Source: Pasteurellaceae bacterium (GTDB taxonomy: Bacteria; Pseudomonadota; Gammaproteobacteria; Enterobacterales; Pasteurellaceae). Taken from it: a DNA stretch of 8,757 nucleotides. Positions 6,885 through 8,757 of this stretch are shown here, piece by piece. Numbering within the stretch: the stretch's first letter is position 1; the number at the start of each line of letters is the position of its first letter. The notes beneath the pieces are model-generated. The model did not search any database and was not told the origin of the DNA. It saw only the letters and a program-made list of their open reading frames with translations. Made by a program: the position numbers and the translations under genes. The stretch lies in contig CAAELW010000035.1 in the NCBI GenBank assembly GCA_900756875.1, positions 1 to 8,757 of the forward strand, read 5' to 3'.

Positions 6885-6893
6885 ACCGCACTT
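6885..6893 (-). repeat. DNA uptake signal sequence at the nagB stop
   Basis: Exact AAGTGCGGT on the minus strand; its first two A residues are part of the nagB TAA. The extension TAATTTTAG follows. It fills part of the 36-bp nagB-nagA gap. Confidence 0.9.
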
Positions 6894-7695
6894 ATAATAC
6901 ACTATGAATTGCGCGACCTTCCAATTCAGTAAAATATTTCACTGTTTTGACTTTCAATTCTTGCAATGCAGGCTCATCACATACTAAAACAAAATGGCGA
7001 TGGAGCTGTAAGGCACTTACCGTCCAAAGGTGATTAATACTCCCCTCTACGGCTGCTTGTACGGCTAAGGCTTTATTATGGCCCGTAGCTAAAATCATCA
7101 CTTCCTCTGCATTAAGTAATGTACCCACGCCGATTGTTAAAGCATATTTTGGTACTTGATTTACATCGTTATTAAAGAAACGAGAATTCGCGATAATGGT
7201 ATCAGGCGTTAAGGTTTTAATACGGGTACGCGAACTTAAAGAAGACGCAGGTTCGTTAAAGGCAATATGCCCATCAACGCCTACACCGCCCATAAATAAA
7301 TGTATTTTGCCGTAAGATTTAATTTTTTCTTCATAACGACGACATTCTTCATCATGGTCATTGGTATTACCATTTAAAATATTGATATTTTGCGGTTGAA
7401 TATCAATATGGTTGAAGAAATTATTATGCATAAAACTGTGATAACTTTCTGGATGTTCTTTTGGCAAACCCACATATTCATCCATATTAAAGGTCACTAC
7501 ATGTTTAAAACTCACCTCTCCCGCTTGATTTAATTTAATCAATTCTTGATAGGTCTTAAGTGGTGTACTGCCTGTTGGTAAACCTAATACAAAAGGACGT
7601 TCTGCTGTAGGTTTAAAATGATTAATTCGATCAGCAATATGACGCGCCGCCCAACGGCTGACTTGTTGTTCATTGTTCAGAGGAATGAGACGCAT
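6892..7695 (-). CDS. nagB: Glucosamine-6-phosphate deaminase
   Basis: NagB converts GlcN-6-P to fructose-6-P and ammonia, passing amino sugars into glycolysis. The 267-residue protein keeps the E. coli numbering: catalytic Asp72 (FNMDEY), Asp141 and His143 (VDGHIAFNE), Glu148, and phosphate-binding Arg172 and Lys208. The allosteric GlcNAc-6-P site residues Ser151, Ser152, Arg158, Lys160 and Tyr254 also appear conserved, so activation by NagA's substrate is plausible. I start at ATG 7695-7693, eight bases from AAGGA (7708-7704). An in-frame ATG at 7743 adds 16 residues unlike the family, lacks a ribosome binding site and falls in a stem-loop. The C-terminus (GRAIHSVL) seems to vary from relatives; the stop codon is part of an uptake signal. 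Confidence 0.96.
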   Translation of the reverse strand: MRLIPLNNEQQVSRWAARHIADRINHFKPTAERPFVLGLPTGSTPLKTYQELIKLNQAGEVSFKHVVTFNMDEYVGLPKEHPESYHSFMHNNFFNHIDIQPQNINILNGNTNDHDEECRRYEEKIKSYGKIHLFMGGVGVDGHIAFNEPASSLSSRTRIKTLTPDTIIANSRFFNNDVNQVPKYALTIGVGTLLNAEEVMILATGHNKALAVQAAVEGSINHLWTVSALQLHRHFVLVCDEPALQELKVKTVKYFTELEGRAIHSVL

Positions 7696-7726
7696 AATAA
7701 CTTTCCTTATCAGTACTACACCGACA

Positions 7727-7761
7727 TTCTTCCCTCCCTCCATTGAAGAGAGAGGAAAGAA
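7727..7761 (-). other. Long stem-loop in the nanA-nagB intergenic RNA
   Basis: In the minus-strand RNA, UUCUUUCCUCUCUC (7761-7748) pairs with GAGGGAGGGAAGAA (7740-7727) over 14 positions, with 12 Watson-Crick and two U-G pairs, and a 7-base spacer. A further U-G pair could close the loop. In the opposite transcript the two wobble pairs become C-A mismatches, which points to the operon's own RNA. No U tract follows, so it is not an intrinsic terminator. It lies 31 bases before the nagB start and might affect message stability, processing or nagB translation. Confidence 0.6.
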
Positions 7762-7763
7762 GT

Positions 7764-7772
7764 AAGTGCGGT
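7764..7772 (+). repeat. DNA uptake signal sequence between nanA and nagB
   Basis: Exact AAGTGCGGT on the plus strand. The following CACTT makes a small inverted repeat with its first five bases (AAGTG, 7764-7768; CACTT, 7773-7777). It adjoins the long nanA-nagB stem-loop. Confidence 0.88.
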
Positions 7773-7787
7773 CACTTTTCCATTAAT

Positions 7788-8666
7788 TTATAAATATTTT
7801 GCTTTTAACTCTTTCGCTTTCGCTAATTGCTCTGGTGTTGCTTTCGCGGTCATTGGCTCACGGCAATAACCTGCATCCACACCATCTAGTTTCAATAACT
7901 CTTTGATAGTGAGATATAAGCCATTCGCTAAAATGCCTTCGATAAGGTCATTGGTCACGTGTTGAACTTGAAGCGCATCAGCTAATTTACCTTGTTTGGT
8001 TAATTCAAAGATTTGTCTTGCACGCACACCGTTTACGTTGAATGTACTACCGATTGCACCATCTACACCAAGAGATACAGCTGGCACCATCATTTCATCA
8101 AAACCAGCCCAAATGAGATGATTTGGATAAGCTTTTTTCAAGCGTTCTAATAGATAGAAATCCCCTGCGGTAAATTTCACACCTAGCACTTTCGGGTTTT
8201 TATAAAGTTCGCCGAATTGCTCAATCCCCATATTCACGCCTGTTAAGAACGGAATTGAGTACACGATCATGTTATTGCCTGTTTCAGCAATAATAGTGTC
8301 ATAGTAATGCTTGATTTCAGGGAAGCTGAATTTATAGTAGAACGGAGTTACTGCAGAAAGACTGTCATAGCCTAATTCGGTTGCATATTTACCTAATTCC
8401 ACTGCTTCATGTAAGTTCACACTACCCACTTGTGCGATTAACGCGACTTGGTCTTTTGCTTCATCTTTCGCGATACGGAAAATTTGTTTTTTCTCTTCCG
8501 TAGAAAGCATGAAGTTTTCACCTGTTGAACCGCCTACATATAAACCATCAATTTTCATCTTATCAATGTTATAGCGAATGATTTCACGCAAACCTTTTTC
8601 ATTGATAGAGCCATCTTCATTGAATGATACTAATAACGCACTAAAAATACCTTTTAAGTTACGCAT
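7788..8666 (-). CDS. nanA: N-acetylneuraminate lyase (sialic acid aldolase)
   Basis: NanA cleaves N-acetylneuraminate to N-acetylmannosamine and pyruvate, the first committed step in sialic acid use. It is a cytoplasmic class I aldolase of the DHDPS/NAL barrel family. In the 292-residue product the carboxylate-binding motif GGSTGE is at 45-50, the catalytic tyrosine in IVYSIP is Tyr136, the Schiff-base lysine in GVKFTAGD is Lys164, and Asp190-Glu191 of GFDEMM are the sugar-tail contacts that favour sialic acid over other family substrates. The ATG has AGGAG (8677-8673) six bases upstream, and this site overlaps the stop of the preceding gene. nagB follows after 92 bases. Relatives use scavenged host sialic acid both as food and for lipooligosaccharide; the transporter is not in this window. 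Confidence 0.97.
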   Translation of the reverse strand: MRNLKGIFSALLVSFNEDGSINEKGLREIIRYNIDKMKIDGLYVGGSTGENFMLSTEEKKQIFRIAKDEAKDQVALIAQVGSVNLHEAVELGKYATELGYDSLSAVTPFYYKFSFPEIKHYYDTIIAETGNNMIVYSIPFLTGVNMGIEQFGELYKNPKVLGVKFTAGDFYLLERLKKAYPNHLIWAGFDEMMVPAVSLGVDGAIGSTFNVNGVRARQIFELTKQGKLADALQVQHVTNDLIEGILANGLYLTIKELLKLDGVDAGYCREPMTAKATPEQLAKAKELKAKYL

Positions 8667-8675
8667 TTTTCTCTC

Positions 8676-8757
8676 CTATTTGATACGTTGTTCTAAAATG
8701 ACATTTAATGTTTTTTGCTTTATTTTGACCGCACTTTCCTGTGATGCCTGTACCAAT
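8676..8757 (-). CDS. C-terminal end of an unrecognised gene upstream of nanA (cut by window edge)
   Basis: A minus-strand reading frame enters from the right edge and ends with TAG at 8678-8676, inside the nanA ribosome binding site. The 26 visible residues run LVQASQESAVKIKQKTLNVI then LEQRIK, a polar helix-like C-terminus. The tight junction and the uptake signal encoding ESAV suggest a real gene in the same operon. In H. influenzae the neighbours of nanA on this side are, from memory, the RpiR-type regulator siaR/nanR, nanK and nanE, so one of these is likely, but too little is visible to choose. A second frame is also open to the edge; it would stop inside nanA and looks less natural. Confidence 0.55.
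   Translation of the reverse strand, partial: LVQASQESAVKIKQKTLNVILEQRIK
8728..8736 (-). repeat. DNA uptake signal sequence in the partial gene upstream of nanA
   Basis: Exact AAGTGCGGT on the minus strand followed by CAAAATAAAG, a good match to the extended signal. In the best frame it encodes ESAV near the C-terminus. Confidence 0.9.

Noticed and set aside
7696..7743. In-frame 16-residue N-terminal extension of nagB from ATG 7743
   Set aside because: The ATG lies in the stem-loop, lacks a ribosome binding site and adds residues foreign to the family, while ATG 7695 has a well-placed AAGGA and matches the normal start.
7764..7777. AAGTG-CGGT-CACTT inverted repeat as a nanA terminator
   Set aside because: The stem is five bases with little GC content and there is no U tract after it on the minus strand; nanA and nagB appear to be one operon.

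Overview
The window looks like chromosome from a Pasteurellaceae bacterium of the Haemophilus influenzae type. The proteins read as close relatives of Haemophilus orthologues. Seven exact copies of the 9-base DNA uptake signal AAGTGCGGT lie in about 8.8 kb, which is the Hin-type signal rather than the Actinobacillus-type one. I cannot fix the species. The gene order differs, as I remember it, from H. influenzae Rd, so another Haemophilus or close relative is likely. No phage, insertion sequence, CRISPR array, rRNA or tRNA is visible.

Region 1 (1-1761, minus strand) is the compact cluster rpmH-rnpA-yidD-yidC, with yidC cut off by the left edge. It encodes ribosomal protein L34, the RNase P protein, a membrane insertion efficiency factor and the N-terminal 342 residues of the YidC insertase. 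rnpA and yidD overlap by 46 bp, and yidD and yidC share one base (TAATG).

Region 2 (1762-2079) is a divergent control region. It holds two tandem promoter candidates for the rpmH cluster, a palindromic rpmH leader, a weak dnaA promoter candidate, a small GC-rich hairpin that overlaps an uptake signal, and a 14-bp palindrome just before the dnaA ribosome binding site. I see no cluster of DnaA boxes, so nothing supports an origin of replication here.

Region 3 (2080-5646, plus strand) is dnaA-dnaN-recF: replication initiator, beta sliding clamp and recombination mediator, tightly spaced. gyrB does not follow. A stem-loop that can terminate transcription from both sides separates recF from the convergent next operon.

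Region 4 (5710-8757, minus strand) is a sialic acid and amino sugar catabolic operon in the order (partial upstream gene)-nanA-nagB-nagA. NanA splits N-acetylneuraminate to ManNAc and pyruvate. After phosphorylation and epimerisation, whose genes are not in the window, NagA deacetylates GlcNAc-6-P and NagB converts GlcN-6-P to fructose-6-P and ammonia. The partial gene at the right edge ends at the nanA ribosome binding site and is not recognised.

The genes are familiar housekeeping and catabolic genes, and I see no new enzyme system. The more unusual material is between them: a stem-loop between nanA and nagB that is intact only in the operon's own transcript, uptake signals built into the stop codons of nagA and nagB, the palindromes before dnaA and rpmH, and gene junctions on both sides of dnaA-dnaN-recF that differ from the Rd order.
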